DNA from: an uncultured Mediterranea sp.
GTDB lineage: Bacteria; Bacteroidota; Bacteroidia; Bacteroidales; Bacteroidaceae
Length of the DNA: 64,000 nt
Reading direction: 5' to 3'
Assembly (NCBI GenBank): GCA_945831575.1
Contig: CAMACX010000002.1
Coordinates: 85,459 to 149,458 of the forward strand
The number at the start of each line of letters is the position of its first letter. The first letter of the stretch is position 1. This document shows positions 46,932 through 55,222 of this stretch, piece by piece. Under the pieces are notes generated by a model, which did no database searches, had not been told where the DNA came from, and saw nothing but the letters and a program-made list of their open reading frames with translations. The position numbers and the translations under genes were made by a program.

Positions 46932-48068
46932 TTATTCAATCTTACCGGTGTCGTTGGTGAAGTTCAGATACATCTTCTGTCCGGCCTTGGTCGCGATGCG
47001 GTCAAGGTCTCCACCTGCACCACGGTAGGTCAGCTTCTTGTCGAATACCATGAACTCAGACTTCCACCAGTCGTAGCCGTCAATCTTGACGTATGCACGA
47101 GGACCTTCAGGGGCATCCTGAGCAAAAGCGGGTGAAACGAAGTAGTCGTCGGCTGTCTCAGGTACGGAGAACATCCAGCCGTCCATCAGTTCATCCCACT
47201 TGCCGTCAGTAGTACATCCACCTATCAGCCATACCTCGGGCTTGTTGAGCTCTACAGTGTAGTCGATGTTGCGGCCGTTGACTGCTGAACGGATGACTAC
47301 CAGGTACCAGCCACCCTTCGTTACGCCGATGTTGCCACCGTCGTCGTAGGGGCTTGCACTGTTGTTATCTACCACAGTAGCTGCGGCAAAGCCCTTCTCA
47401 CCGCCGTCCCATGCGGTAGCGGTATTAAACTTGAAGCCGCTGTTGGCGGGCAGATAAACCATGCGCCAGAAGGTACCGGTCGTGCCATCTACGGTAGGAA
47501 TCATCTCAGGAGACTTGCCCCAATCCCAAGAGCTGAATGCTCCGATGAGGTAGAGCTTGGTGGGCAGCTTCACTGCGGGAAGTGCGAATTCTGAGAATAC
47601 GGTAGGGAGTTTAATCACGTTGGACGTGATGGATGAGATGGTGCCTGAAGTAGCGGTCAAGCTGGCCTTTACGCGGATGTACATGGCATCGGTTACGGGG
47701 AAGTCTGCTTCCACCTTGCCGTTGCTCAGCTGCAGGTTGGTAAATGCTACAGCCATCTCGTTGGCATCCACTGCCATCTTGGCTGTGGTATATTTGGTAT
47801 CAAGCTCGACTGATTCGCCGAAGCTTTCGCTCAAAGATACCTCTACAGAGTAGATGGTGGGAGCTGTGTAGCCGAAGTCGGGCTGCGAACAGGTCAGCTC
47901 TACGCTGGAAGAGCTGGTCAAGTCATAGACAGAGTTGACGTAAGCAGGGGTGTTAAGCACGAACTGTGTCGGCTCCTGCAACGTGGGGTTAGAGTCTCTG
48001 TCGGCATCGCAGGCGGCAAAGCCCATCATGCCTGCGAGTAACAAGGTATATAATGAAAAATTCTTCAT
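46932..48068 (-). CDS. susE: SusE-family outer-membrane starch-binding lipoprotein
   Basis: 378 residues (SusE of B. thetaiotaomicron is 387). Lipobox FAAC (Cys20), N-terminal DUF5115-type Ig domain (FVLNTPAYVNSVYDL...), then two glucan-binding modules starting around KLYLIGAFSSWDWG and VWLIGGCTTDGKWDE. Surface-exposed partner of SusC/D. 39 bases after susD and 69 before the susF-like gene in one operon. Confidence 0.86.
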   Translation of the reverse strand: MKNFSLYTLLLAGMMGFAACDADRDSNPTLQEPTQFVLNTPAYVNSVYDLTSSSSVELTCSQPDFGYTAPTIYSVEVSLSESFGESVELDTKYTTAKMAVDANEMAVAFTNLQLSNGKVEADFPVTDAMYIRVKASLTATSGTISSITSNVIKLPTVFSEFALPAVKLPTKLYLIGAFSSWDWGKSPEMIPTVDGTTGTFWRMVYLPANSGFKFNTATAWDGGEKGFAAATVVDNNSASPYDDGGNIGVTKGGWYLVVIRSAVNGRNIDYTVELNKPEVWLIGGCTTDGKWDELMDGWMFSVPETADDYFVSPAFAQDAPEGPRAYVKIDGYDWWKSEFMVFDKKLTYRGAGGDLDRIATKAGQKMYLNFTNDTGKIE

Positions 48069-48107
48069 ATCTTTTGCGTTATAATTAGCGGTTAAACTAT
48101 CCGAGGA

Positions 48108-49697
48108 TTAATAGCCGGGATTCTGAACCAGGTTCTTGTTGGCGTTCATATCCGTGTCGGGGATAGCGAAGATGTTGAGGTTGGCGCTGAAGTTGGTACC
48201 TGCAAATGTACCACCCTTCCATTGCCACTTGTAGTCGCTGTTGCCACCGAACTTGCCGAAGCGGATCAGGTCGGTACGACGACGGCCTTCGAAGTAGAAC
48301 TCGCGGCCCCATTCATCGAGAATCTCATTAACGGTGTAGGAATCCTTGGTCGTGGTGTGGGCACGGCTGCGGATAGCATTGATGGCTGCAGCACCTTCAG
48401 TAGTCGTATTACCGTTGTTCTGGCGGGCGGTAGCCTCGGCATAAGCCAGGTAGGCTTCTGCGGTACGCATCAGGAAGAAGTCGGTGTCGGGGAACTGGGG
48501 ATCCTTGGGCGTGCTACCGTTGGAGTAGTGGTTATTGAACTTGGCGCAAGAGAAACCGCTCTCAAAGGTAGCGACATCCTCGATGTCGAGCGAGCGGTCC
48601 TGACCCCAGAAGAGGGCACGGTCGTCACCGGCAGCTGCCATCATGCTCCACATGTCGCCATTGGGTATGCCACCGTTGGGGAAGAACTTCTTGATGAGGT
48701 CGGGACGGCAACGGTTACCTGCCCAGATTTCCGTGGTGTTGTTGGTACCCGTACCGTAGATGGTCATGTCCTTCTGGAAAGTAGAGGCCATCAGGAAGAG
48801 GGTAGTACCCCAGCTGGTGGTCTGCTTACCATCCTGGAGCAGCGGGAGGATAGCTTCCTTCTGTGCACCGTTCTCGCCGTTGTTGCCCATGAAGAGCATC
48901 TGGTAAGCGGTCCACTGGCCTTCGCCCTGTGTGTGGAGGGCATAGCCACTGTCCATCACCTTCTTGGCGTATTCAGCAGCCTTGGCCCACTGGGCACTGC
49001 CAGTATAGACCTCAGCATTGAGGTAGAGGCGGCAGAGCAGCAACCAGGCGGCTGCCTTGTCGGCACGGCCGTAGGTGTTGGTCATCGGGGCAGCCATGTC
49101 AGCTTCGCACTCCAGCAGTTCGCTCTCGATGAAGTCATAGACCTCCTTGCGGCTAGCCTGAGGAGCAGCCTCAGAGCTAAGAGCAGTCAGGAAGGGGATG
49201 TTGCCCCAACCATCCATCAGGTAGTAGTAATAGAGGGCGCGGAGGAAACGGATTTCAGCCGTCATCGTTGCATCGTGTTCATAGGCTTCGCCCAGATAGA
49301 AGTTGCAGAAGGTTACACCGATGTAGAGGCGGTTGTAGTAACCACGCAGCATCGGGTGGCTGGCACCCCACTGGTTGTAGTTGAATGCGGGGATACCTTC
49401 GTCACCCCAGCAGCACATGGCCTCATCGGTGGTCAGCTCGTTGGCATTCCACAGCTGGCGAATGAAACCGGTGGTACCACCGTCCAGACCATCAACGTCG
49501 CAGTCGCCGTTGGCACCGCCGTTGCCGGCTACGGCCATGTTGGCGTAACACTTGGCGAACAGACCATCGTAATCGGGGGTCATGTTCGTACTGGGGTCAA
49601 TAGGCGTCACGTCCAAGTCACCGACGCACGAACCCAATCCCACTGACAGCAGCAGGGCTGCAGCAGGAGCAATATGTTTCAGTAAGCTAAATTTCAT
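48108..49697 (-). CDS. susD: SusD-like starch-binding outer-membrane lipoprotein
   Basis: 529 residues. Signal with lipobox LGSC (Cys24), N-terminal SusD-like TPR domain and C-terminal RagB/SusD domain ending in the RRTDLIRFGKFGG and IPDTDMNANKNLVQNPGY patterns. It forms the lid over the SusC barrel and captures oligosaccharide. 23 bases downstream of susC. Confidence 0.95.
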   Translation of the reverse strand: MKFSLLKHIAPAAALLLSVGLGSCVGDLDVTPIDPSTNMTPDYDGLFAKCYANMAVAGNGGANGDCDVDGLDGGTTGFIRQLWNANELTTDEAMCCWGDEGIPAFNYNQWGASHPMLRGYYNRLYIGVTFCNFYLGEAYEHDATMTAEIRFLRALYYYYLMDGWGNIPFLTALSSEAAPQASRKEVYDFIESELLECEADMAAPMTNTYGRADKAAAWLLLCRLYLNAEVYTGSAQWAKAAEYAKKVMDSGYALHTQGEGQWTAYQMLFMGNNGENGAQKEAILPLLQDGKQTTSWGTTLFLMASTFQKDMTIYGTGTNNTTEIWAGNRCRPDLIKKFFPNGGIPNGDMWSMMAAAGDDRALFWGQDRSLDIEDVATFESGFSCAKFNNHYSNGSTPKDPQFPDTDFFLMRTAEAYLAYAEATARQNNGNTTTEGAAAINAIRSRAHTTTKDSYTVNEILDEWGREFYFEGRRRTDLIRFGKFGGNSDYKWQWKGGTFAGTNFSANLNIFAIPDTDMNANKNLVQNPGY

Positions 49698-49720
49698 ATC
49701 TTTTATTCGGTTAAGAGGGT

Positions 49721-52700
49721 TTAGAAATTAAGAGTCAATCCCAGCTGTGCGGTGAACGGACGGGGATAGAGGTTGTTGTCGATACCGCCAAATACTTCGG
49801 GGTCGATTCCCTTGTAGTTGGTGATGGTGAAGACGTTGGTCACGGCACCGTAGATACGGCCGCCGATCTTGTGGCCAAACAGGTTCTCGAAGCTGTAACC
49901 CAGGGTGATGTTGTCGCACTTCAGGAAGGTAGCGTTCTGTACGAAGTAGTCAGACAGCACGTTGTCATTGCTCTGCCAACCCTTCTCAACAGACATCACG
50001 GGCAGGTTGCTTACGAAGTTCAGACGAGATACGTAGCCCTTGTTGACGTTGCTGGCACCAGCCTCCAGGTCGTTATATACGTAGTTGTCGAAGCTGGCAC
50101 GCAGTGAGAAGCCGAAGTCCCAGTTCTTCCACATGAGCTTTGAAGAGAGACCTGCAGTCCAGGGAGCAGCGGGGCTCTTGTAGAAGTACTTGTCGCTGTC
50201 GTTGATGATACCGTCAGCGTTGCGGTCCACATAGGCACCTTCGATGGCCTTGCCATCCTTGTCATAGACTTGCTGATATACATAGAATGAGCTGGCGGGG
50301 TGGCCTACAGCGTGAGCCTGGCAGTTACCACCTGTACCTGCTGAGATACCACCAGTAGCTACGAAGTAGTCATCGCCGCCGATGAGCTCAGTGATTTCAT
50401 TCTTATTGTAGGTAGCGTTGGCTGTGATTTCCCAAGAGAGGTCGCGGGTCTGGATGGGGCGGTAGGTCAGGCTGACCTCCACACCGGTGTTCTCCAGCGA
50501 ACCGATGTTGCTGTTCACCTTCGTACGGAAGTTGGAGCCTACGGGTACATCGACGTAGTTGAGCAGGTCAGTGGTCTTGCGGTAGTAGTAATCCACGCTA
50601 CCACTCAGTTTGCCGTTCCACAGGCCGAAGTCGATACCGGCGTTGTAGGTGGTCGTGGTCTCCCAAGTCAAATCCTGGTTGTAAGCATCGGGGCGGTAGA
50701 GGGTACCGTTGCCAATGATGGGATAGGCACTGCCGGGGATACCTACCACGTCACTTACGTTGTATGATGCGAAGTAGTTGTAGTCACCGATACCATCCTG
50801 CTGACCGGTCTGACCGTAACCCAGACGGAGCTTCAGGTCGCTGATGACTTCATTGTCTTTCAGGAAGGCTTCCTCGTTGATTCTCCAACCGAAGGCGAAT
50901 GAGGGGAAGAGTGCCCAGTGGTCTTTGAAGCGTGACGAACCGTCGTAACGTACGGTAGCAGTCAGCATGTAGCGGTCGAGCAGCGTGTAGTTGGCACGGC
51001 CGAAGAATGATACCAGGTAGTTCTCGCTCTTCCAGATCTTCTGGTTGCGGTTGTAGGGCGTGCCACGCTTAGAGGCATCGTTATTGGTGTCGCGGTAGGT
51101 ACCGAAGCCATCGCGCTCACCCTTGTGGTAGAAGTGCTGCCACTCGTAACCACCCATGATGTCGAAGTGGTGCGCATCGTTGAAGTCCTTATAGTACTGT
51201 GCGTACGCGTTGAACATCTTGTTGTACTTCGTAATCTTCTCCCAGCCGTCCCAGCCGTAGTAGTTGTTCTCGGTGGAGTAGGGAGAGATGATGGTGGTCT
51301 GCTTACCGGTAGAGAAGTCACCACCCACGTTCATGTGCAAGCGGAGGTCTTCGAAGCCGTGCACCTTGTAGTCGAACTCGGCGTTACCGATGAACGACTT
51401 TGAGTTGGCCGTGTCATCTTTCTGGTCGAGCGTAGCACGCGGGTTCTTCGTAGCGTTACGGTTGGTAGTGGTAGTCCAGGTGGGGTCGTCGAGGGCAGAT
51501 CCGTCGAGGGTCCACTGGCTGTAGCCACCAAACCAATCCTGCATCACGGCGTTGTCGGAAGCGGCACGCGGCGTCCAGGTAGGAATCATATAGACAGCTG
51601 CACCGATGGCACCGCCGTCGGCATAGCGGTTGTTGGCAATCATACCCTTGGCGTTCAGGTTGACGGTCAGGTGATCGTCAAAGAACTTGGGTGATACGTT
51701 GACTGAAGCCGTGTAGCGCTCGAAGTTAGAGGTGTCCAGGATACCGTTCTGATTGGTGTATCCCAACGAGATGCGGTAGGGCATGTTGTTCAGACCACCG
51801 GCAATAGTGATGTTGTGGTCATGGCTGATGGCGGTACGATAGATTTCGTCCTGCCAGTCGGTGTTGTTGTAGGTGTAGGTGCCGTCGCTGTTCTGACGTG
51901 CAAAGTCCCACGTTCCGTTGCCACGGTTGGCACCTACGGTGAGGTTCCACTCGTTGCTTCCTACACCATAGTACTCCTCAATCATTTCACCGAACTGCTG
52001 ACCGCTCAGCACGTCGATGGTCTTCTTCTTCATGCTCATTGACACGTTGCCGTTGTAGGTCACTTTGGCCTTCTGTCCGGAACGTCCCTTCTTCGTGGTG
52101 ATGATGATGACACCGTTAGAACCACGGCTACCGTAGATGGCTGTGGCCGAAGCATCCTTCAGCACGGTAAAGCTTTCGATATCAGCAGGGTTAACCATTG
52201 ACAGGGGGTTGGAAAGACCTTTTACACCTTCGTTGTCCATGGCCAGACCATCAATCACAATCAAGGGGCTGTTGCTGGCATTCAGTGACGAACCACCACG
52301 GATACGGATAGTAGCGCCACCACCCGGAGTACCACCGTCGCTTGTCACGTTGACACCAGCAATCTTACCTTGCATCATGTCTTGCGCATTGGTCACCAGA
52401 CCTTTGTTCATCTCATCCGGCTTCACGGCTGTAACAGATCCCGTCAAGTCGTTCTTCTTGGCTACACCGTAACCGATCACCACTACCTCATTCAGCAGCT
52501 CGGCGTCATCCTTCAGTTCGATGACCACCTGCGGTGCGGCGGCCACCTCGGCTGTTTGGTAGCCGATAAAAGACACCTGAAGGAAGGCTCCCTTAGGCAC
52601 TGTGAGCGTGAAGTTACCATCCAGGTCGGTAATCGTACCGTTAGATGGGTTACCTTTTTCGATGACGTTCGCTCCAATCACCTCACCCATGGCATCTTTG

Positions 52701-52807
52701 ACGTGCCCTTTCACGGTGATGGTCTGTGCATAAACGCCTACTGACAAGAACAACCCTAAAATTAGGGGCAGAATCGTTCGACAGATTCTCAGATTAACTT
52801 GCATCAT
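49721..52807 (-). CDS. susC: SusC-like TonB-dependent starch oligosaccharide transporter
   Basis: 1028 residues from ATG 52807, which gives a proper signal peptide (MMQVNLRICRT...GVYAQ); the frame is open from ATG 52855, a less likely start. A carboxypeptidase-D-like N-terminal extension (ITVKGHVKDAMGEVIGANV), TonB-box region (ELLNEVVVIGYGVAKK), plug with the IRGGSS segment and a long C-terminal beta barrel ending in LTLNF. Pairs with SusD for uptake of starch oligosaccharides; starch is inferred from SusE/F downstream and the SusG operator link. Confidence 0.95.
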   Translation of the reverse strand: MMQVNLRICRTILPLILGLFLSVGVYAQTITVKGHVKDAMGEVIGANVIEKGNPSNGTITDLDGNFTLTVPKGAFLQVSFIGYQTAEVAAAPQVVIELKDDAELLNEVVVIGYGVAKKNDLTGSVTAVKPDEMNKGLVTNAQDMMQGKIAGVNVTSDGGTPGGGATIRIRGGSSLNASNSPLIVIDGLAMDNEGVKGLSNPLSMVNPADIESFTVLKDASATAIYGSRGSNGVIIITTKKGRSGQKAKVTYNGNVSMSMKKKTIDVLSGQQFGEMIEEYYGVGSNEWNLTVGANRGNGTWDFARQNSDGTYTYNNTDWQDEIYRTAISHDHNITIAGGLNNMPYRISLGYTNQNGILDTSNFERYTASVNVSPKFFDDHLTVNLNAKGMIANNRYADGGAIGAAVYMIPTWTPRAASDNAVMQDWFGGYSQWTLDGSALDDPTWTTTTNRNATKNPRATLDQKDDTANSKSFIGNAEFDYKVHGFEDLRLHMNVGGDFSTGKQTTIISPYSTENNYYGWDGWEKITKYNKMFNAYAQYYKDFNDAHHFDIMGGYEWQHFYHKGERDGFGTYRDTNNDASKRGTPYNRNQKIWKSENYLVSFFGRANYTLLDRYMLTATVRYDGSSRFKDHWALFPSFAFGWRINEEAFLKDNEVISDLKLRLGYGQTGQQDGIGDYNYFASYNVSDVVGIPGSAYPIIGNGTLYRPDAYNQDLTWETTTTYNAGIDFGLWNGKLSGSVDYYYRKTTDLLNYVDVPVGSNFRTKVNSNIGSLENTGVEVSLTYRPIQTRDLSWEITANATYNKNEITELIGGDDYFVATGGISAGTGGNCQAHAVGHPASSFYVYQQVYDKDGKAIEGAYVDRNADGIINDSDKYFYKSPAAPWTAGLSSKLMWKNWDFGFSLRASFDNYVYNDLEAGASNVNKGYVSRLNFVSNLPVMSVEKGWQSNDNVLSDYFVQNATFLKCDNITLGYSFENLFGHKIGGRIYGAVTNVFTITNYKGIDPEVFGGIDNNLYPRPFTAQLGLTLNF

Positions 52808-52860
52808 GCATTTAAATTTTAAGTTAACAATATTAATAATACTATTTTCTCTCATGTTAC

Positions 52861-52893
52861 ATCATGCTGAGTCACTACACGTCACAGCATGAT
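52861..52893 (-). promoter_or_regulatory. Inverted repeat in the susC untranslated leader
   Basis: ATCATGCTG (52861-52869) and CAGCATGAT (52885-52893) are perfect inverted copies 15 bases apart, between the -7 box and the susC start. A leader hairpin or a protein site is possible. Confidence 0.5.
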
Positions 52894-52912
52894 ATGACGC
52901 GACAAAAGTAAG

Positions 52913-52920
52913 CGTTTTTA
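52913..52920 (-). promoter_or_regulatory. -7 box for susCDEF
   Basis: Minus strand TACTTTTG (TAnnTTTG), 105 bases upstream of the chosen susC ATG; no -33 consensus, as expected for an activator-dependent promoter. Confidence 0.55.
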
Positions 52921-52966
52921 TATTTCGCAGTTGTTAAATACAGCCCGAATAGCGATAAAAGAGTTT

Positions 52967-52980
52967 GCAATCGTTTGCGG
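52967..52980. promoter_or_regulatory. Palindromic LacI-type operator upstream of susC
   Basis: GCAATCGTTTGCGG, identical to 26238-26251 upstream of the SusG gene. It lies 46 bases upstream of the susC -7 box. The rest of the 300-base gap (52981-53157) shows no further clear signals. Confidence 0.6.
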
Positions 52981-53157
52981 GATGTTGCGGGTCTCCTGAC
53001 AGCCCCTATACCTTATTTATATATAGGCAATCTCAGTACTTATTGTCTCGCTTGCTTAGTCAGCCTTTCTGGAAAATGTTGGTCATTCAGTATTTGTAAT
53101 CCTATTTATTACCGACTAAAGGTGCTTTATTTGCAGTGTAATCCATAAATAGACTGT

Positions 53158-53361
53158 ATGACAATGAAAAAAGCAATCTTTAATCAATTAACGATGGTAC
53201 TTTCAGAATCTTGTAGAAATGAATCGCTGTTACTGCTGGCCTCGTTGGATGAAGAGATGAATCGGCTTAAACTCAGGGTGGGAGTGGACCGTGCTCCTTC
53301 TACCCTTCGTACCCTGAAGGTAGTGCAAAAACATTTAACTCTTGCGAAAAGCCCAAAATGA
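53158..53361 (+). pseudogene. Truncated tyrosine-recombinase (integrase) N-terminal fragment
   Basis: 67 codons. Residues ~20-62 (ESLLLLASLDEEMNRLK... and APSTLRTLKVVQKHL) resemble the SAM-like core-binding domain of Bacteroidetes tyrosine integrases, where the Thr-Leu-x3-x2-x2-HL pattern recurs. The catalytic domain (R-H-R-H-Y) is absent and the frame stops at 53361. Probably the remnant of an integrated element; the match is by eye. Confidence 0.4.
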
Positions 53362-53505
53362 ACCTACGGAGAGGTTCTTATCCCGTTTATCACGCCGTTC
53401 TAAGCCATATACACCTCATATAACACTTTTGGGGGCTAATAATCGCAATTATGGCATCGCTGCCTAAAAAGGGCCTAAGAAGCAAACATGATGTACAATG
53501 CCAAA
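53362..53505. other. Non-coding stretch after the integrase fragment
   Basis: No gene, promoter or repeat recognised between the integrase-like stop and the hairpin at 53506. Confidence 0.4.
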
Positions 53506-53550
53506 AAAGAGGGCGTGTCGGTTACTTTTGACACACCCTCTTTATAATTT
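53506..53550. terminator. Hairpin terminator
   Basis: AAAGAGGGCGTGTC (53506-53519) pairs with GACACACCCTCTTT (53530-53543) with one G-U pair; T-rich flanks on both strands. It can end the minus-strand DUF6722 cassette and any plus-strand transcript. Confidence 0.8.
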
Positions 53551-53600
53551 GTACGCTCGGCATGAGCGTTGCCCATGCCACACTTTGTCCTAAGGGTATC

Positions 53601-53696
53601 TCAGTGCTTACACTTTTTTTTGTCCTGATGCGTGAAATAGGCAAATCCGATAATAGCCACTAAAGATACATATATAGATACTGCTATTGCTCCCAT
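53601..53696 (-). CDS. 31-residue single-pass membrane protein
   Basis: ATG 53696 to TGA 53601: starts MGAIAVSIYVSLVAIIGFAY and ends in a charged tail rich in Lys, Cys and His. One membrane helix fills most of it. A strong ribosome site AAGGAG lies at the end of the DUF6722 gene, whose stop is two bases upstream, so the two are surely co-translated. No family known to me. Confidence 0.65.
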   Translation of the reverse strand: MGAIAVSIYVSLVAIIGFAYFTHQDKKKCKH

Positions 53697-53698
53697 GA

Positions 53699-53881
53699 TT
53701 AATTCTCCTTTCTATCTTTTCCTATTAATATTAAACCGACCACAAGGGTTATCACGGATGATGCAATTACCGCAGTCACTACCCATCCGTTGCCCATATC
53801 TCCGAACGCAGAGGATAATAACAAAGCTGTAGTCATATACTTTGCTATATCCATTAACCACTTTCCAAATTCTTTTTTCAT
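53699..53881 (-). CDS. DUF6722 family small membrane protein
   Basis: 60 residues with two membrane helices (about 15-28 and 33-53) and a charged tail IGKDRKEN. I recognise MKKEFGKWLMDIAKYMTTAL as DUF6722, a short Bacteroidales protein of unknown role. Followed by a 31-residue membrane protein. Own -7 box at 53912-53905. Confidence 0.75.
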   Translation of the reverse strand: MKKEFGKWLMDIAKYMTTALLLSSAFGDMGNGWVVTAVIASSVITLVVGLILIGKDRKEN

Positions 53882-53904
53882 TCCAGGGTCTTTGTATTTC
53901 CCTG

Positions 53905-53912
53905 CAAATGTA
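53905..53912 (-). promoter_or_regulatory. -7 box for the DUF6722 cassette
   Basis: Minus strand TACATTTG (TAnnTTTG), 23 bases before the ATG. Confidence 0.55.
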
Positions 53913-53951
53913 GAAATATTAATTCATAACGTGCTAGGAAACTTTAGTTTT

Positions 53952-53984
53952 TATATTTGTTTAGCAATAATACTATGCGCATAG
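53952..53984 (+). promoter_or_regulatory. Divergent -7 box and perfect palindrome
   Basis: TATATTTG (53952-53959) on the plus strand is followed by the 12-bp perfect palindrome CTATGCGCATAG (53973-53984), about where transcription would start. No gene follows on the plus strand, so this may be a leftover promoter or operator. Confidence 0.4.
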
Positions 53985-54464
53985 CATAGTTAAAACAGTA
54001 CAGCGTTTTTCGTCCTTTTTGCATTATTTTCAACTTATCACCTGAAATGTCGGATGAACGACTTTTTAATTATTAGGGGTGGTATACTTTTAAGTTAGAA
54101 TATACAACAAGTCCAATCGCCGGGTGTCCATGGGTGACCTGCTTCCATACGACCCTCTACAGATTTATTTTTGTGTCATTATGTTGCCATGTTGCAACAC
54201 TCTTTGATATACAATACGTTATGGGTGGCAACAAGGGTGGCAACAACTTGATCTTTGATGCAATTTAGGCAAAATACGGACTATTTTGCCACTTTTTGAT
54301 GCTTTTTTCCTGTAAAAATAGGGGTGTATTGTGTACGTTTTTGCGGTATAAGGGTATTTCACCCTATTTTTCATACATGTTTTGGGGTACTTTTGACGGG
54401 TATATACCCCTTTTATGAATGTAAGTGAACTGCCGAGATGCTGTCCCTCAGGCAGAAGCAATAG
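53985..54464. other. AT-rich non-coding stretch with GTTGC(C) words
   Basis: No convincing gene. Contains GTTGCCATGTTGCAACA (54183-54199) and a tandem GGGTGGCAACAAGGGTGGCA (54225-54244). An 80-codon minus-strand frame (54219-54461) has a basic, Tyr/Lys-rich composition and no recognised domain; I do not call it a gene. Confidence 0.35.
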
Positions 54465-54605
54465 ATAGAGAATACAGAATATGGCCGTGAGCTCTGTCTG
54501 GTGCGTTCAGAGGTCATCGCATTCCTCAAGGACACTCAACCTGAAGAGTATCGGAAACTGGTAGCAGCCAAAGGTAATGAGCAGGATGCAGAGCAAGCAC
54601 TCTTT
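54465..54605 (+). pseudogene. Possible fragment of a type I restriction HsdR-like gene
   Basis: Open frame reading EYGRELCLVRSEVIAFLKDT followed by QPEEYRKLVAAKGNEQDAEQ. The FLKxTQPEEYxKL pattern is like the N-terminal region of HsdR subunits. A stop precedes it (54462-54464) and repeats replace the continuation. Match by eye; low certainty. Confidence 0.35.
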
Positions 54606-54618
54606 TCTTTTAATACCG

Positions 54619-54672
54619 TTAGCTTCACCTGTTTAGTTAGCTTCATCTGTTCAGTTAGCTTCACCAACTGGA
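54619..54672 (+). repeat. Three 18-bp direct repeats
   Basis: Units 54619-54636 (TTAGCTTCACCTGTTTAG), 54637-54654 (TTAGCTTCATCTGTTCAG) and 54655-54672 (TTAGCTTCACC then diverging). Confidence 0.85.
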
Positions 54673-54740
54673 AGATTAATAATCTTAAAGCTACAAGGTT
54701 ATTAATCTTCAGCCGATAGGATTATTAATCTTAATCCCAA
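54672..54740 (+). repeat. Three 23-bp repeats with an ATTAATCTT core
   Basis: Units 54672-54694, 54695-54717 and 54718-54740, cores AAGATTAATAATCTT, AAGGTTATTAATCTT and AGGATTATTAATCTT. The first core is a near-perfect palindrome. Confidence 0.8.
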
Positions 54741-54803
54741 ATGAGTAACTATGGCATTGGCTCCAACAATGAAGACCTCCGAGTGTGATTAGTTTGTTAT
54801 TCA

Positions 54804-54869
54804 CGGCTGAACAGTTAACTCTCCACAGCTGAGAAGTTAACTGCCCAGGGCTGGGGAGTTAACCTCTCA
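54804..54869 (+). repeat. Three-unit array of the 22-bp repeat family
   Basis: Units 54804-54825 (CGGCTGAACAGTTAACTC...), 54826-54847 (CAGCTGAGAAGTTAACTG...) and 54848-54869 (GGGCTGGGGAGTTAACCT...). Same period and core as 12654-12763. Confidence 0.8.
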
Positions 54870-54929
54870 GAAGAACAGAACAATCTCATCGGGTGAATAT
54901 CTTTTTTAGTCGCGACATATCATCTGTGC

Positions 54930-55010
54930 AAAGCTTTTGTACAAATGTACAAAGCCTTTGAACAGTTGTTCGAAAGCTTTGGATAAGTGTACAAAGGCTG
55001 TGTACGAACA
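54930..55010 (+). repeat. Four 18-22 bp repeats beginning AAAGC
   Basis: Units at 54930, 54951, 54973 and 54993: AAAGCTTTTGTACAAATG..., AAAGCCTTTGAACAGTTG..., AAAGCTTTGGATAAGTG..., AAAGGCTGTGTACG. Variable unit length. Confidence 0.75.
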
Positions 55011-55049
55011 CTACCTCCCCAGGAAAATATTGTCGGCTCAACGTAAAAA

Positions 55050-55196
55050 ATCCTTCACCCTTCACTTTAGTGACCTAACGTGTTGTACCATAATTAATTA
55101 AGTGGTGAAGGATGGCATTTTAATCCTTCACCCATCCTTCACCTTGTAATGTACTGTAATTCAGTGTGATAAAAGGGAAAGTGAAGGGTGAAGGAT
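55050..55196. repeat. Nested inverted repeats built from CCTTCACC
   Basis: Outer perfect 19-bp arms: ATCCTTCACCCTTCACTTT (55050-55068) and its reverse complement (55178-55196). Inner perfect hairpin: GGTGAAGGAT (55104-55113) and ATCCTTCACC (55123-55132); another CCTTCACC at 55136-55143. Ends 27 bases beyond the lipA stop codon. Confidence 0.88.
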
Positions 55197-55222
55197 TATT
55201 TTCATTTTCTCTCAAAATTTCT

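Noticed and set aside
48222-49646. 474-codon frame antisense to susD
   Set aside because: Same reason: no motif, and susD is certain.
54219-54461. 80-codon minus-strand ORF in the repeat island
   Set aside because: Basic, low-complexity product ending in Cys/His/Pro repeats produced by the GGGTGGCAACA direct repeat; no domain.
53158-55222. Complete integrative element or prophage
   Set aside because: No intact integrase, replication, mobilisation or structural gene is present; only fragments and repeats.
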